In this document: one piece after another, positions 28,118-36,655 of the stretch
How the letters are laid out: every line of letters begins with the position of its first letter
How positions within the stretch are numbered: position 1 is the stretch's first letter
Source: Cohnella xylanilytica
GTDB lineage: Bacteria; Bacillota; Bacilli; Paenibacillales; Paenibacillaceae
Assembly (NCBI RefSeq): GCF_014212175.1
Contig: NZ_JACJVR010000053.1
Span: 1 to 39,528 of the forward strand
Length of the DNA: 39,528 nucleotides
Reading direction: 5' to 3'
Notes under the pieces: model-generated
Seen by the model: the letters and a program-made list of their open reading frames with translations, nothing else
The model's database searches: none
What the model was told of the DNA's origin: nothing
Position numbers and translations under genes: made by a program

Positions 28118-28190
28118 GTCATTCGCGGAACTTCGCTTCCAGCTTCGTTGTCGCCGAAGCGGACCGGCATGAACCGGACCGGCCTTCTCC

Positions 28191-29132
28191 TTATTGTTCT
28201 TCCCCGAGCAGTGCCTGGTATACGTCGCGGCGGGACAGTCCGCGGTCGTTCGCGGCGAGCTTCATCGCTTCCTTGCGCGGGTGTCCCGCTTCCTCGTAAT
28301 GCTTCACGTGCGCATGAAGCGGCAAGCTCGACCACCAGCTCTCCGAACCGCCGGAATCCGCGTCGGAATCGGCCTTCGCGGGCTCGTTCCCGCCAGTTCC
28401 TTCTATTATAATACAGCACTCTCCGAGCGGCGGATGCTCCTCCAGGTAATCGGCGCAAGCCTGCGCCGTTCCCCGGATCGCTTCCTCGTGCCGCTTCGTC
28501 AGCTCGCGGACGATAGCCACCCGGCGATGGCCCCACTTGGCGGCGAGCGCCGACAGCGTCTTCTTCAGCCGATGCGGGGCTTCATAGAGGAGGATCGTTC
28601 CCGGTTCGGAGCCGATGGCGTCGAGGAACCGGGCGAGCCCCTTGCGGTCGCGGGGCGGGAAGCCCGCGAACAGGAACCGGTCCGTCGGCAGGCCGGACAT
28701 GATGAGCGCCGACAAGGCCGCGTTCGCTCCCGGGATCGGCACGACCGGGATGCCTTGGGCGACGGCTTCGGCGACGAGATCCGCGCCGGGGTCCGAGATC
28801 GCGGGCAGGCCGGCGTCGCTGATGAGGGCGATGCTCAGGCCCTCCTGCAGAAGCCGGATAAGCTCCGGCCCGCTCGCGTCCTTGTTATGCTCGTGGTAGC
28901 TGACGAGCCGCTTGGCGATCTCGAAGTGCGACAGCAGCTTGCGCGACTGCCGCGTGTCCTCGGCGGCGATGAGATCGACCTCGCGCAGCGTCCGGACGGC
29001 CCGGAACGTCATGTCCTCCAGATTGCCGATCGGAGTGGCGACCAGATAGAGCGTTCCGGGCTTCTCCCGGGGAGCGAAGCTCTTCTGCACGGTCACCTGG
29101 GATGGTTCCTGTTCGCGATTCGACCCGCTCAT
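28191..29132 (-). CDS. rsmI: 16S rRNA (cytidine1402-2'-O)-methyltransferase
   Basis: This 313-residue enzyme methylates the ribose of C1402 in the ribosomal decoding centre, using S-adenosylmethionine. The tetrapyrrole-methylase fold is shown by GTLYLVATPIGNLEDMT, LIAAEDTRQSRKLL, ALISDAGLPAISDPG and VVPIPGANAALSAL. The C-terminal part (about 245-313) holds an additional helical RNA-binding segment and a Ser/Asp/Gly-rich linker. The start ATG overlaps the trmN6 stop by 4 bp. It converges with abrB. Confidence 0.96.
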   Translation of the reverse strand: MSGSNREQEPSQVTVQKSFAPREKPGTLYLVATPIGNLEDMTFRAVRTLREVDLIAAEDTRQSRKLLSHFEIAKRLVSYHEHNKDASGPELIRLLQEGLSIALISDAGLPAISDPGADLVAEAVAQGIPVVPIPGANAALSALIMSGLPTDRFLFAGFPPRDRKGLARFLDAIGSEPGTILLYEAPHRLKKTLSALAAKWGHRRVAIVRELTKRHEEAIRGTAQACADYLEEHPPLGECCIIIEGTGGNEPAKADSDADSGGSESWWSSLPLHAHVKHYEEAGHPRKEAMKLAANDRGLSRRDVYQALLGEEQ

Positions 29133-29965
29133 TCGTCGTCCCCCTTCCTTTCGCTTCGCTGCTCTCCGTCGCGCAGTTCCTCGCCGCGCGGCTCCGCCGC
29201 TTCCGCGCCGACGTCCGCCAATTCCCCCTTGCGTCCGTAGAACACGTCCAGCAGCTCCTGCGTATATTGCCTTTCCTTCTTATAGACGATCAAGGGAGGG
29301 AGCAGCCGAATCTCCGGCTTCCCTTCCTTCAGCGCCTCGATCAGCACCATGTTCGCTTCCGTATCCGCGCGGGAATGCACGAAGCGAATCCGCTTCGGCT
29401 CCAGCGCGTGGCGCCGCATCGACTCGATGATGTCGGCGAGGCGGGAAGGCCGATGAACCATCGACACCCTACCCCCTCGGCGGACGAGCCGGGAGCACGC
29501 CGCCGTCACGTCTTCGAGCGTGCAGCCGATCTCGTGCCGCGCCATCGCCAGGTGCGGATTCTCCTTATGCTCACCCGAACGAACCGGCATATAAGGCGGG
29601 TTCACCGTCACGGCGTCGTATGCCCCTTCGGGGCTGGCGTATTCCTTCAAGTCGCCCTCGACGATCGAGACCCGGTCCGACAGCCCGTTCAGGCCGACGC
29701 TCCGCCGGGCCATGTCGACCAGCCGGGGCTGAATCTCGACCCCGTCGATACGCGCTTCCGTGCGGGTAGTCAAGAGCAGCGGGATCACCCCGTTGCCGGT
29801 GCACAGATCGAGGACCCGGCCGCGCGGCGGAACGCCCGCGAACCGGGCGAGCAGTACCGCATCGAGGGAGAAGCTGAATACCTCGGGGCTCTGGATGATT
29901 TTCAACTCGTAGGTCAGCAGATCGTCCAAGCGCTCGCCCGGCTGCAGATTCGTGGTATGCGGCAT
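29129..29965 (-). CDS. trmN6: tRNA1(Val) (adenine37-N6)-methyltransferase family protein
   Basis: This 278-residue class I methyltransferase (YabB in B. subtilis) has the SAM-binding segment RVLDLCTGNGVIPLLL (about 50-65) and the NPPY catalytic motif (VNPPYMPVRSG, about 121-131), typical of N6-adenine methylation. The N-terminus (ERLDDLLTYELKIIQSPEVF) fits the family. The acidic and basic C-terminal tail (about 250-278) is an extension. The start is the ATG at 29965, but the ribosome binding site is weak. The GIY-YIG gene yazA that lies between yabB and rsmI in B. subtilis is absent. Confidence 0.9.
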   Translation of the reverse strand: MPHTTNLQPGERLDDLLTYELKIIQSPEVFSFSLDAVLLARFAGVPPRGRVLDLCTGNGVIPLLLTTRTEARIDGVEIQPRLVDMARRSVGLNGLSDRVSIVEGDLKEYASPEGAYDAVTVNPPYMPVRSGEHKENPHLAMARHEIGCTLEDVTAACSRLVRRGGRVSMVHRPSRLADIIESMRRHALEPKRIRFVHSRADTEANMVLIEALKEGKPEIRLLPPLIVYKKERQYTQELLDVFYGRKGELADVGAEAAEPRGEELRDGEQRSERKGDDE

Positions 29966-30133
29966 TCCTTATCCATCCATCCTATCCCGAATTGGTCTCT
30001 CTTAAGCTTACTTGATTTGCGAACCGATTGCACATGCACCCGGTATCCGTCTATGGCTGCCGAAGACTTCGGCTCTCAGCGCAAACAGACCCCGTCGTCC
30101 CGGAAGACGAGGGGCCCCGATACCTGGAATCGA

Positions 30134-31090
30134 TTATTGCGCCAGCAGCAGCACGATGGAGAACAAGCCGAAGCAGACGTGCAGCAGGTAGAGGAACGAG
30201 ACGACCTGCACCGGCTTCATGCCCGTCGCCAGAAGCCGGTAATGAACCTGGGACGTGTCGGCTTGGTAGATCGGAACGCCCTTCAGGAGCCGGACGACGA
30301 CGACCCGGAGGTTGTCGAGAATCGGCACGCCGATGGCGAGAATCGGGATGAACAGGGAGAGCAGCGTCGCCTGCTTGAACGCCCCGTCCAGCGCGACGAC
30401 GCCGAGCATGAAGCCCAGATACGTCGCCCCCGCGTCGCCCATGAACACCTTCGCCGGAGGGCGGTTGTAGAACAGGTAGCCGATGGAGACGCCGACCGTG
30501 ATGACGGCCATCATCGCCGAGCCCTGCTGCCCCATGACCAACGCGACGACGAGCAGGGTGCCGCCCGAGATGGCGGACAGACCGCCGGCCAGCCCGTCCA
30601 TTCCGTCGGAGAAGTTGATGACCGTCGTCACCCCGAAGATCCAGAGGACGGTGAACAGGAAGGACAGCCACCCGGGCAGTACGACGTAAGCGCCGTTCAC
30701 CGGGTTCTCGAAGCCGGCGAACACGATGCCGGAGGCGTAGACCAGAACGGCCGCCGACATCTGGACGACGAACTTGGGCAGCGCCGGGAACTCGCGCCCG
30801 TTCGTCTTGAACCAGTCGTCGACCAGACCGATCGCCAGCACCAGGGCGCCGCCGCCGAGGATGGCCGCGGTCTGCTGCCACGAATCGCGGATGAAGAGCA
30901 GGTAGACGGCCGAGAAGGCGGCGAAGATCGCGAGGCCTGCGGTCAGCGGGATCGGTTCCCTATGTATCTTGCGCGAGCTGTCGGATCGGGGCTTGTCCAC
31001 GAAGCCGATTCGAAGCGCGAACTTCTTCAATGGAGGAATGAGGACGAGAACGATTGAACAGGCAAGCGCGAAGGCTAGAAAATAAATCAT
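30134..31090 (-). CDS. MraY/WecA-type undecaprenyl-phosphate sugar-1-phosphate transferase
   Basis: This 318-residue membrane enzyme with about ten membrane segments transfers a sugar 1-phosphate, usually GlcNAc-1-P, from UDP-sugar to undecaprenyl phosphate. That starts teichoic acid or other wall-polymer synthesis. The active-site motifs are DDW (91-93), NFSDGMDGLAGG (159-170) and VFMGDAGATYLGF. The VHYRLL loop after YQADTSQ is of WecA/TagO type. The start is the ATG at 31090 behind AAAGGAG. The ATG 7 codons upstream has no binding site. It is unusual in this neighbourhood compared with B. subtilis. Its leader holds a promoter and a 9-bp tandem repeat. Confidence 0.9.
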   Translation of the reverse strand: MIYFLAFALACSIVLVLIPPLKKFALRIGFVDKPRSDSSRKIHREPIPLTAGLAIFAAFSAVYLLFIRDSWQQTAAILGGGALVLAIGLVDDWFKTNGREFPALPKFVVQMSAAVLVYASGIVFAGFENPVNGAYVVLPGWLSFLFTVLWIFGVTTVINFSDGMDGLAGGLSAISGGTLLVVALVMGQQGSAMMAVITVGVSIGYLFYNRPPAKVFMGDAGATYLGFMLGVVALDGAFKQATLLSLFIPILAIGVPILDNLRVVVVRLLKGVPIYQADTSQVHYRLLATGMKPVQVVSFLYLLHVCFGLFSIVLLLAQ

Positions 31091-31119
31091 CTTCGGCTCC
31101 TTTCGCTTCATAGGATCGA

Positions 31120-31155
31120 ATGATCGAGATGACCGCGATGATCGCGATGATCGCG
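31120..31155 (-). repeat. Four 9-bp tandem repeats
   Basis: On the minus strand CGCGATCAT, CGCGATCAT, CGCGGTCAT and CTCGATCAT follow one another, 36 bp in all. They lie between the promoter at 31180-31209 and the transferase start, so they are transcribed in the leader. Confidence 0.85.
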
Positions 31156-31179
31156 GCGAAGGCGGTATTCGCTTCTTCG

Positions 31180-31209
31180 ATTGTATTCGGTAAAGTTTGA
31201 CATTGTCAA
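31180..31209 (-). promoter_or_regulatory. Sigma-A promoter of the sugar-phosphate transferase gene
   Basis: TTGACA (31204-31209), an 18-bp spacer and TACAAT (31180-31185) on the minus strand. Initiation near 31173 gives a leader of about 80 nt containing the tandem repeat. Confidence 0.75.
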
Positions 31210-31366
31210 CGGAGGCGTAGCGGAGCTTCTATAGGTGCGCTTGAATTGCGTTTGATTTGCGCCTGGTTCCCATTTCGACGGGGACCGGAGCCATGGGATT
31301 CGGATTGGAACGATGAACTAAGCTTACGATTTCCGAATTCCCCCCATGCCGAGAGTCCGTCAGCGA
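31210..31366. other. Intergenic region without a recognised gene
   Basis: This part of the 325-bp gap between yabA and the sugar-phosphate transferase gene shows no open reading frame, RNA gene or strong structure. The rest of the gap holds the promoter, the tandem repeat and the yabA terminator. Confidence 0.4.
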
Positions 31367-31401
31367 ATAAAAAAAGCCGTTCTCCCAGAACGGGGAACGG
31401 C
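31367..31401 (-). terminator. Rho-independent terminator of yabA
   Basis: GCCGTTC pairs with GAACGGC and a run of at least seven T follows on the minus strand, 15 bp after the yabA stop. It ends the tmk-to-yabA gene run. Confidence 0.85.
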
Positions 31402-31415
31402 GGACCTTTATCACC

Positions 31416-31787
31416 TTACTTGCTGAGGAACGATAAGCAGAACAGGCAATCGCCTTCCATCCGCAGATGTCCGTAATAAACGTTGCAAATATGAAACCCT
31501 TCATGATAGAGGCGGGCCAAATTATCGTAACCTTCCCCGACAGCGACGGCGAGCGCCTCCTTGTCCTGGGTCTTGGCGGCGGCCGGTTCTTCCGTCGCCT
31601 CGCCAAGCGCCGGCGCCTCCGCTGTCGTCTCACGCTTCAATACTTTGCGCAATTGCTGGTTCTCGATCCGAAGCCGTTGATTCTCTTCGAGCAGTTCCTT
31701 GATCTTCAGCTTCAGTTCGCCGAAGTCGGAATGCATCTGGCCCAGCTGCGATTCGAGTTCATCCACGCGAAGGAAAATATCGTTCAT
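31416..31787 (-). CDS. yabA: Replication initiation control protein YabA
   Basis: This 123-residue protein binds DnaA and the DnaN clamp and prevents over-initiation of chromosome replication. The N-terminal half is a coiled coil (about residues 1-55). The C-terminal zinc-binding domain has His99, Cys101 ([13 protein letters not shown]) and Cys114/Cys117 (GDCLFC). The linker (56-80) is Ala/Glu-rich. The gene follows ricT with a 40-bp gap, as in B. subtilis. Confidence 0.95.
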   Translation of the reverse strand: MNDIFLRVDELESQLGQMHSDFGELKLKIKELLEENQRLRIENQQLRKVLKRETTAEAPALGEATEEPAAAKTQDKEALAVAVGEGYDNLARLYHEGFHICNVYYGHLRMEGDCLFCLSFLSK

Positions 31788-31827
31788 CTACAACTTACAC
31801 CTCAAGCATCAGGTTGTGTCGAGACGG

Positions 31828-32628
31828 TTATTTGACCACAACGTCTTCAAAAGACAGTTCTTTGACTTTGCCGAGGTCGAATAATTGGACATGTACCATG
31901 CGACTGCCGATGTTGAGGCCGACGACCTTGCCTTCGCCGAAGGAAGTGACGACGAACTTGCCGACGGCAGGCATCTCTTCCCTCGCGCTCTCGTAATTGT
32001 CGTGCTCGTACTTCAGGCAGCACATCAACCGTCCGCATAACCCCGATATCTTCGTCGGATTCAGCGACAAATTCTGATCCTTCGCCATCTTGATAGAGAC
32101 GGGCTCGAAGTCCCCGAGCCACGACGAGCAGCATAGAATGCGCCCGCACGGCCCGATTCCGCCCAGCATCTTGGCCTCGTCGCGCACGCCGATCTGCCTC
32201 AGCTCGATGCGGGTCCGGAAGACGCCGGCGAGATCCTTCACCAGCTCCCGGAAGTCGACGCGCCCTTCGGCCGTGAAGTAGAAGATGATCTTGTTCCGGT
32301 CGAACGTGTATTCCACGTCCACCAGCTTCATCTTGAGCTGATGGTCCCGAATCTTCTGCAGTCCGATCGCGAAGGCGTTCTTCGCCGCGTTGCGGTTCTC
32401 CTCGACGGCGCGGGCGTCGTTATCTCCCGCTACCCGGATGACCTTCTTCAGCGGCAGGACGACGTCGGACTCTCCGACCGTCTTCGGTCCGATGACGACG
32501 GTGCCGTACTCGACGCCTCTGGCCGTCTCCACGATAACGTGCTGATCCTTGGATACCGGGTGCTCGGCGGGGTCGAAATAATAGACTTTGCCCGCCTTCT
32601 TAAAGCGGACGCCGACAACATCGTACAA
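31828..32628 (-). CDS. ricT: RicT/PSP1 family regulatory protein (RicAFT complex)
   Basis: This 266-residue protein (YaaT) forms a complex with RicA and RicF. In B. subtilis the complex carries FeS clusters, speeds the Spo0A phosphorelay and is needed for RNase Y-dependent mRNA processing. The PSP1 core has the two Cys-rich motifs GPCGRILCC and GLCGRLMCCLKYEHDNY. The start is a TTG at 32628, 7 nt after GAGGGG, with no ATG in reach. It lies 3 bp after the holB stop. Confidence 0.94.
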   Translation of the reverse strand: MYDVVGVRFKKAGKVYYFDPAEHPVSKDQHVIVETARGVEYGTVVIGPKTVGESDVVLPLKKVIRVAGDNDARAVEENRNAAKNAFAIGLQKIRDHQLKMKLVDVEYTFDRNKIIFYFTAEGRVDFRELVKDLAGVFRTRIELRQIGVRDEAKMLGGIGPCGRILCCSSWLGDFEPVSIKMAKDQNLSLNPTKISGLCGRLMCCLKYEHDNYESAREEMPAVGKFVVTSFGEGKVVGLNIGSRMVHVQLFDLGKVKELSFEDVVVK

Positions 32629-32631
32629 AAT

Positions 32632-33609
32632 CTACCCCTCCCGCGAGTTCACCAGAAATTGCTCCAGGGCCAACTGCGGCTGCACATTCGCCTTGATGCG
32701 CCTAGCCGCGGTCAGCGCCAGTTCCATCGCCCTGACCCAGCTGTCCATGCTGCGGCTCCAGGCGTTCTTGGCGATCCAATCCGCCTGATCGGAGAACACC
32801 ATTCTCTTCTCCCGACCGGTCATGACGTAAATCATATCTCTATACCACAAGGCAAGCATCTGCAACAAGGTGTCTATATGTTCCGAGAGATCCGTCTTGA
32901 AGACCTGCTGTTGCGCGGTGAGCAGAACGGCAGGGAACCGGGACGGCATCTCCTTGCCTAATTGTATCACTACGTTCCGAATTTCTGCAAACCAATTCTC
33001 TTCGGCCAGCGCCCGGCTCGCTTCGAGTCCGGAAGCGAGATGGACCGCCGTCCGGGCCAGCAGCGGAGGCTTGCCTTCCTCGACCAGCGCCCGCTCGAGC
33101 TCCTGCGGATCCCCCGGGACGAAGGGGACAAGCTGGGTGCGCGAGAGAATGGTCGGCAGCATCGACTGCGCGCTCGGCGCGATCAGAATCGCCACGACGG
33201 GCGACGGCGGCTCCTCCAGGAACTTGAGCAGGCTGTTGGCCGCCTGGACCGTCATCGTCTCCGAACCTTCTATTATATATACCTTCCTGCCCGCTCCCGC
33301 GGTCCGATAGGAGAGCTCCCTCTGCAGCTCGCGGATCTGCTCGATCTTGACGCTCGAGCCGTCCGGCGAGATCACGTGGAGATCGGGATGGTTCCCGTGC
33401 ATCACCTTGCGGCACTGCAGGCATTCCCCGCAGGCGTCCGCTTCCTGCCTCTCGCAGAACAGGGTCTGCGCGAACGCCTGCGCCATGGCGCGCCGGCCGC
33501 TTCCGGACGGACCCGCGAACAGGTAAGCATGCGCCACCTTGCGGGAGCGGATCGCGTTCTGCAGCAAGGTGCGGGCGCGCGGTTGGGCGGGAACGTCGCG
33601 TAACGCCAT
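32632..33609 (-). CDS. holB: DNA polymerase III delta-prime subunit
   Basis: This 325-residue clamp-loader subunit opens the DnaN ring together with DnaX and HolA. It has a degenerate P-loop (FAGPSGSGRRAMAQAF), a zinc site (ACGECLQC), the SRC-like position as TILSRTQLVPF, and the LLKFLEEPP segment. The ATG at 33609 is chosen: GGAG lies 11 nt upstream. A GTG four codons earlier touches the same site and is less likely. It follows yaaR, as in B. subtilis. Confidence 0.93.
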   Translation of the reverse strand: MALRDVPAQPRARTLLQNAIRSRKVAHAYLFAGPSGSGRRAMAQAFAQTLFCERQEADACGECLQCRKVMHGNHPDLHVISPDGSSVKIEQIRELQRELSYRTAGAGRKVYIIEGSETMTVQAANSLLKFLEEPPSPVVAILIAPSAQSMLPTILSRTQLVPFVPGDPQELERALVEEGKPPLLARTAVHLASGLEASRALAEENWFAEIRNVVIQLGKEMPSRFPAVLLTAQQQVFKTDLSEHIDTLLQMLALWYRDMIYVMTGREKRMVFSDQADWIAKNAWSRSMDSWVRAMELALTAARRIKANVQPQLALEQFLVNSREG

Positions 33610-33623
33610 CGATCCATACACTC

Positions 33624-34067
33624 CTAGAAAACCAAATTAATAAGAAGGCCGCGAATCTCCCCGACCTTCTCCAGAAGCTCGATCCGTCCTTCCTCGCTCT
33701 GCAGCAGCTCTTCGCCCATCGCGACGAGAAGGGCGTCGACTTCCTCGAGAATCTTGTATCTCTTGCCTCTCCCGCGCTTGTCCCAGCCCCGGGTCTCCTT
33801 CAGCTTGATTCCCCGCCGAAGGGTATCCTCCAGGAAGCTCTTGACCATCATCCGGTACAGCTTCAGCTCCCGGACGGTAAGCGAGCGCATCAGCCGATCG
33901 CCCTGCAGCCGGATATCCTCCAGCTTGCGCTGGAGCTCCTCCATGCTGCGGCCCTCTTCCTGATGCTGCAAGAAGTCCCCGAACGTCTGGGCCGGAGCCT
34001 GCCTAGGCGGGGAATCGCTCCGCTGAACGGTCTTGTTCAGCGGAGGGTAGCCAGGTTGGATCTTCAC
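33624..34067 (-). CDS. yaaR: YaaR family protein (DUF327)
   Basis: This 147-residue protein matches YaaR of B. subtilis in its central part (RKLEDIRLQGDRLMRSLTVRELKLYRMMVKSF), and it is helical with many charged residues. The function is unknown. The conserved place between darA and holB hints at a link with replication or envelope growth. The start is a GTG at 34067, with GGTGATG just upstream. The C-terminal LLEKVGEIRGLLINLVF is typical. Confidence 0.92.
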   Translation of the reverse strand: MKIQPGYPPLNKTVQRSDSPPRQAPAQTFGDFLQHQEEGRSMEELQRKLEDIRLQGDRLMRSLTVRELKLYRMMVKSFLEDTLRRGIKLKETRGWDKRGRGKRYKILEEVDALLVAMGEELLQSEEGRIELLEKVGEIRGLLINLVF

Positions 34068-34087
34068 GATTCATCACCGCAGCTTCG

Positions 34088-34456
<369 letters not shown>

Positions 34457-34501
34457 TTATATAATTAGACGCCATACCGGAAAATTCCTCTATTCTTCGC
34501 G

Positions 34502-35149
34502 CTACTCTTGGCTTGCGCCTTCGCTCAGCTTGGCCGACACGATCGCCCATGCTTCCGCGGCGACCTCATCCGCCGGCTTCGAAGCGTCCAGCGTCACGAT
34601 CCGTCCGGGATTGCGGCCGGCGATCAGCCGGTACCCTTCCCGAACGCGCCGGTGGAACGCCATGCCTTCCACGTCGAGCCGGTTGACCTCCCGCGATCCG
34701 TTGGCATGGATACGCGCCTGGCCGACTTCCGGATCGAGATCCAGATACAGCGTCAGATCCGGCTCGATGCCCTCCGTCGCGAAGCGGTTGATCTGTCCGA
34801 CCTCCTCGATGCCGAGCCCGCGGGCATAGCCCTGATACGCCAGGCTGCTGTCGACGAACCGGTCGCAGACGACCGTCGTTCCCCGCCCGAGCGCCGGGAG
34901 CACCTTCTCGGCCAAGTGCTGCCGCCGCGCCGCCGCGTACAGCAGCGCCTCCGTGCGCGCGTCCATCGCCGTATTCTCGCGCCCGAGGACGATCGCCCGG
35001 ATCGCTTCGGCGATCGGAATTCCCCCCGGCTCCCTCGTGAACATAACCTCGCGTCCCGCATCCGCGAACCGCTTCTGCAGCGTCGAGATCAGCGTCGTTT
35101 TCCCCGTGCCTTCTCCGCCTTCGATCGTGATGAACAATCCCTTGGACAC
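34502..35149 (-). CDS. tmk: Thymidylate kinase
   Basis: This 215-residue enzyme phosphorylates dTMP to dTDP. The P-loop is [16 protein letters not shown] (Walker A), the DR(Y/F/H) motif is [15 protein letters not shown], and the TREPGG segment follows the first helices. The start is a GTG at 35149 behind AAGGAG. It follows the membrane-protein gene by 22 bp and precedes darA. Confidence 0.97.
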   Translation of the reverse strand: MSKGLFITIEGGEGTGKTTLISTLQKRFADAGREVMFTREPGGIPIAEAIRAIVLGRENTAMDARTEALLYAAARRQHLAEKVLPALGRGTTVVCDRFVDSSLAYQGYARGLGIEEVGQINRFATEGIEPDLTLYLDLDPEVGQARIHANGSREVNRLDVEGMAFHRRVREGYRLIAGRNPGRIVTLDASKPADEVAAEAWAIVSAKLSEGASQE

Positions 35150-35171
35150 CCGACTTGCTCCTTCCGCTCTA

Positions 35172-36620
35172 TTACCCCTTGCGTGTATATATCAACCGAA
35201 CGCATCCATACGCGGCGCCGAATAAGACGCTTACTACCATCATATCAAAGCAGACGTTAAACATAAACAAATGCTTGCCCAGATCGGCCTCCCCGTCCCC
35301 GATAAGCGGAATGACGAACGAGAACAGCCCCGCGAAGGCGACGACGGCCAGCGTCTCGAGCGCGAACCGCACCCCCCGCGAACGGGTCCGAAGCCGCCAT
35401 ACGGCCGCGATCGCCAAGTATGCGAAGAAGAAGAGGGCGAATCCCGCGAGCGAACGGGGCCAGTGCCGGTGCTTCCATTCGCTCCACGAGCTGAACCGAT
35501 AGCTTAGCGTTCCCGGCTTCTTGCCCGCTTCCTTCTCGAAATTTCCCAGGTAATAGGGGCGAACCATCGATCCGCTCTCGGCGGCTCTCTTCAGCTTGGC
35601 GACGAACCGGTCCGGATGCTTCAGATAGAACAGCGCGATATCCTTGTGGCCGAGCTTCTCAAGCACTTCCCGCCTCAGCGTCGGATCTCTCTGGGGAATC
35701 ACCGTGTTTTTCTGAAAATAATTGGTTCCCGCGAGCCCCGCATACTTCTCGGGGATGCCAAGCTCCCGCATATCGGAAGCGACATCGGGAGAATCTTTAA
35801 GCACGCCGTAGAAGATCGACTGGTACAGGTTCGTATGCACCAAACGGTTAGGGGCGGCGACCAGCATAATCGCGGAGCCGAGCGCCAGAATGCCCGCGCA
35901 CGCGAGCGTCCGGCGGCGCCAGCTCCGGTCGTCCGGACGCAGCGCCGCGAGCCGCCAGGCGAGCAGGCCGAACACGAAGCCGAGCGGCGCGTTCTGGATC
36001 TTGGCCGTCGCGACCGCCAGCGCCGCCGCCGTGAACAGCGCGAGCAAGCCGCCGGACGGCTTCTCCGCGGAAGCCAGCGCCGAGGACACCGCGAGGAGCA
36101 TGCCGACGAGCGCGTACGGCTCGCCGAAGAACGAATGGAAGTAGGCGACGTACCCGATGTCCGCGAAGATCCAGACGAAGACGCCGCCAAGAATCGACGC
36201 CAGAACGGCCGTCGCCCGCTTGCCGGCGAACGCCGGGGAATGCCGGACGATCAAGGCGATCGCCGTCAACAGAAGGGCGAGGTAGCAGACTCCCAGGTAG
36301 CGGATGTCGTAATGGGAGGCGTTGAAGAGGCGCGAGATCCATCCGGATATCGCCACGAGGAGGATATGGGTGGAGACGTAGCCGCCCTGCGTATAGCCTC
36401 CGTAGGCATAATCGGCTTGGGCGTAGGCGAAGTATCGTTCCGCATACGGTTCGTTCGGATGCAAGGGGGCTATGCCGGATACGCCCATGACGCGCGAGAA
36501 GTCCCCGTTGTCGGCCACCCCGACGACCGGAGGAATCAGAATCAGAACCATAATGAGCACGCCCGCCGCCAGAACGCACACCCATGCGATCGGCTTGCGA
36601 ACATCCGCTATCGTACGAAT
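35172..36620 (-). CDS. Multi-pass membrane protein, possible GT-C type glycosyltransferase
   Basis: This protein of about 482 residues has 10 or more membrane segments and a signature [15 protein letters not shown] after the first one. That resembles WsfD-like glycan transferases and other GT-C enzymes, where an acidic motif follows TM1. The assignment is tentative. The region between TM8 and the end contains a long extracytoplasmic segment ([20 protein letters not shown] and on). After the upstream decarboxylase stop there is no in-frame ATG, GTG or TTG before TM1. An ATT at 36618-36620 lies 8 nt after GGAGG, so I use it as the start. A later GTG in TM1, or an upstream start overlapping the decarboxylase gene, are alternatives. 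Confidence 0.7.
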   Translation of the reverse strand: MRTIADVRKPIAWVCVLAAGVLIMVLILIPPVVGVADNGDFSRVMGVSGIAPLHPNEPYAERYFAYAQADYAYGGYTQGGYVSTHILLVAISGWISRLFNASHYDIRYLGVCYLALLLTAIALIVRHSPAFAGKRATAVLASILGGVFVWIFADIGYVAYFHSFFGEPYALVGMLLAVSSALASAEKPSGGLLALFTAAALAVATAKIQNAPLGFVFGLLAWRLAALRPDDRSWRRRTLACAGILALGSAIMLVAAPNRLVHTNLYQSIFYGVLKDSPDVASDMRELGIPEKYAGLAGTNYFQKNTVIPQRDPTLRREVLEKLGHKDIALFYLKHPDRFVAKLKRAAESGSMVRPYYLGNFEKEAGKKPGTLSYRFSSWSEWKHRHWPRSLAGFALFFFAYLAIAAVWRLRTRSRGVRFALETLAVVAFAGLFSFVIPLIGDGEADLGKHLFMFNVCFDMMVVSVLFGAAYGCVRLIYTRKG

Positions 36621-36655
36621 CTCGGCTTCCTCCTCGTCGTCGGCTTGTACTCCGC

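Noticed and set aside
29102..31057. A 651-codon plus-strand open reading frame, and many other long plus-strand frames such as 7421-8986 and 23230-24474
   Set aside because: They lie opposite clear genes (trmN6, the sugar-phosphate transferase, mfd, rpfB). Their translations are Arg/Asp/Leu-rich and low-complexity, as expected from high-GC antisense frames.
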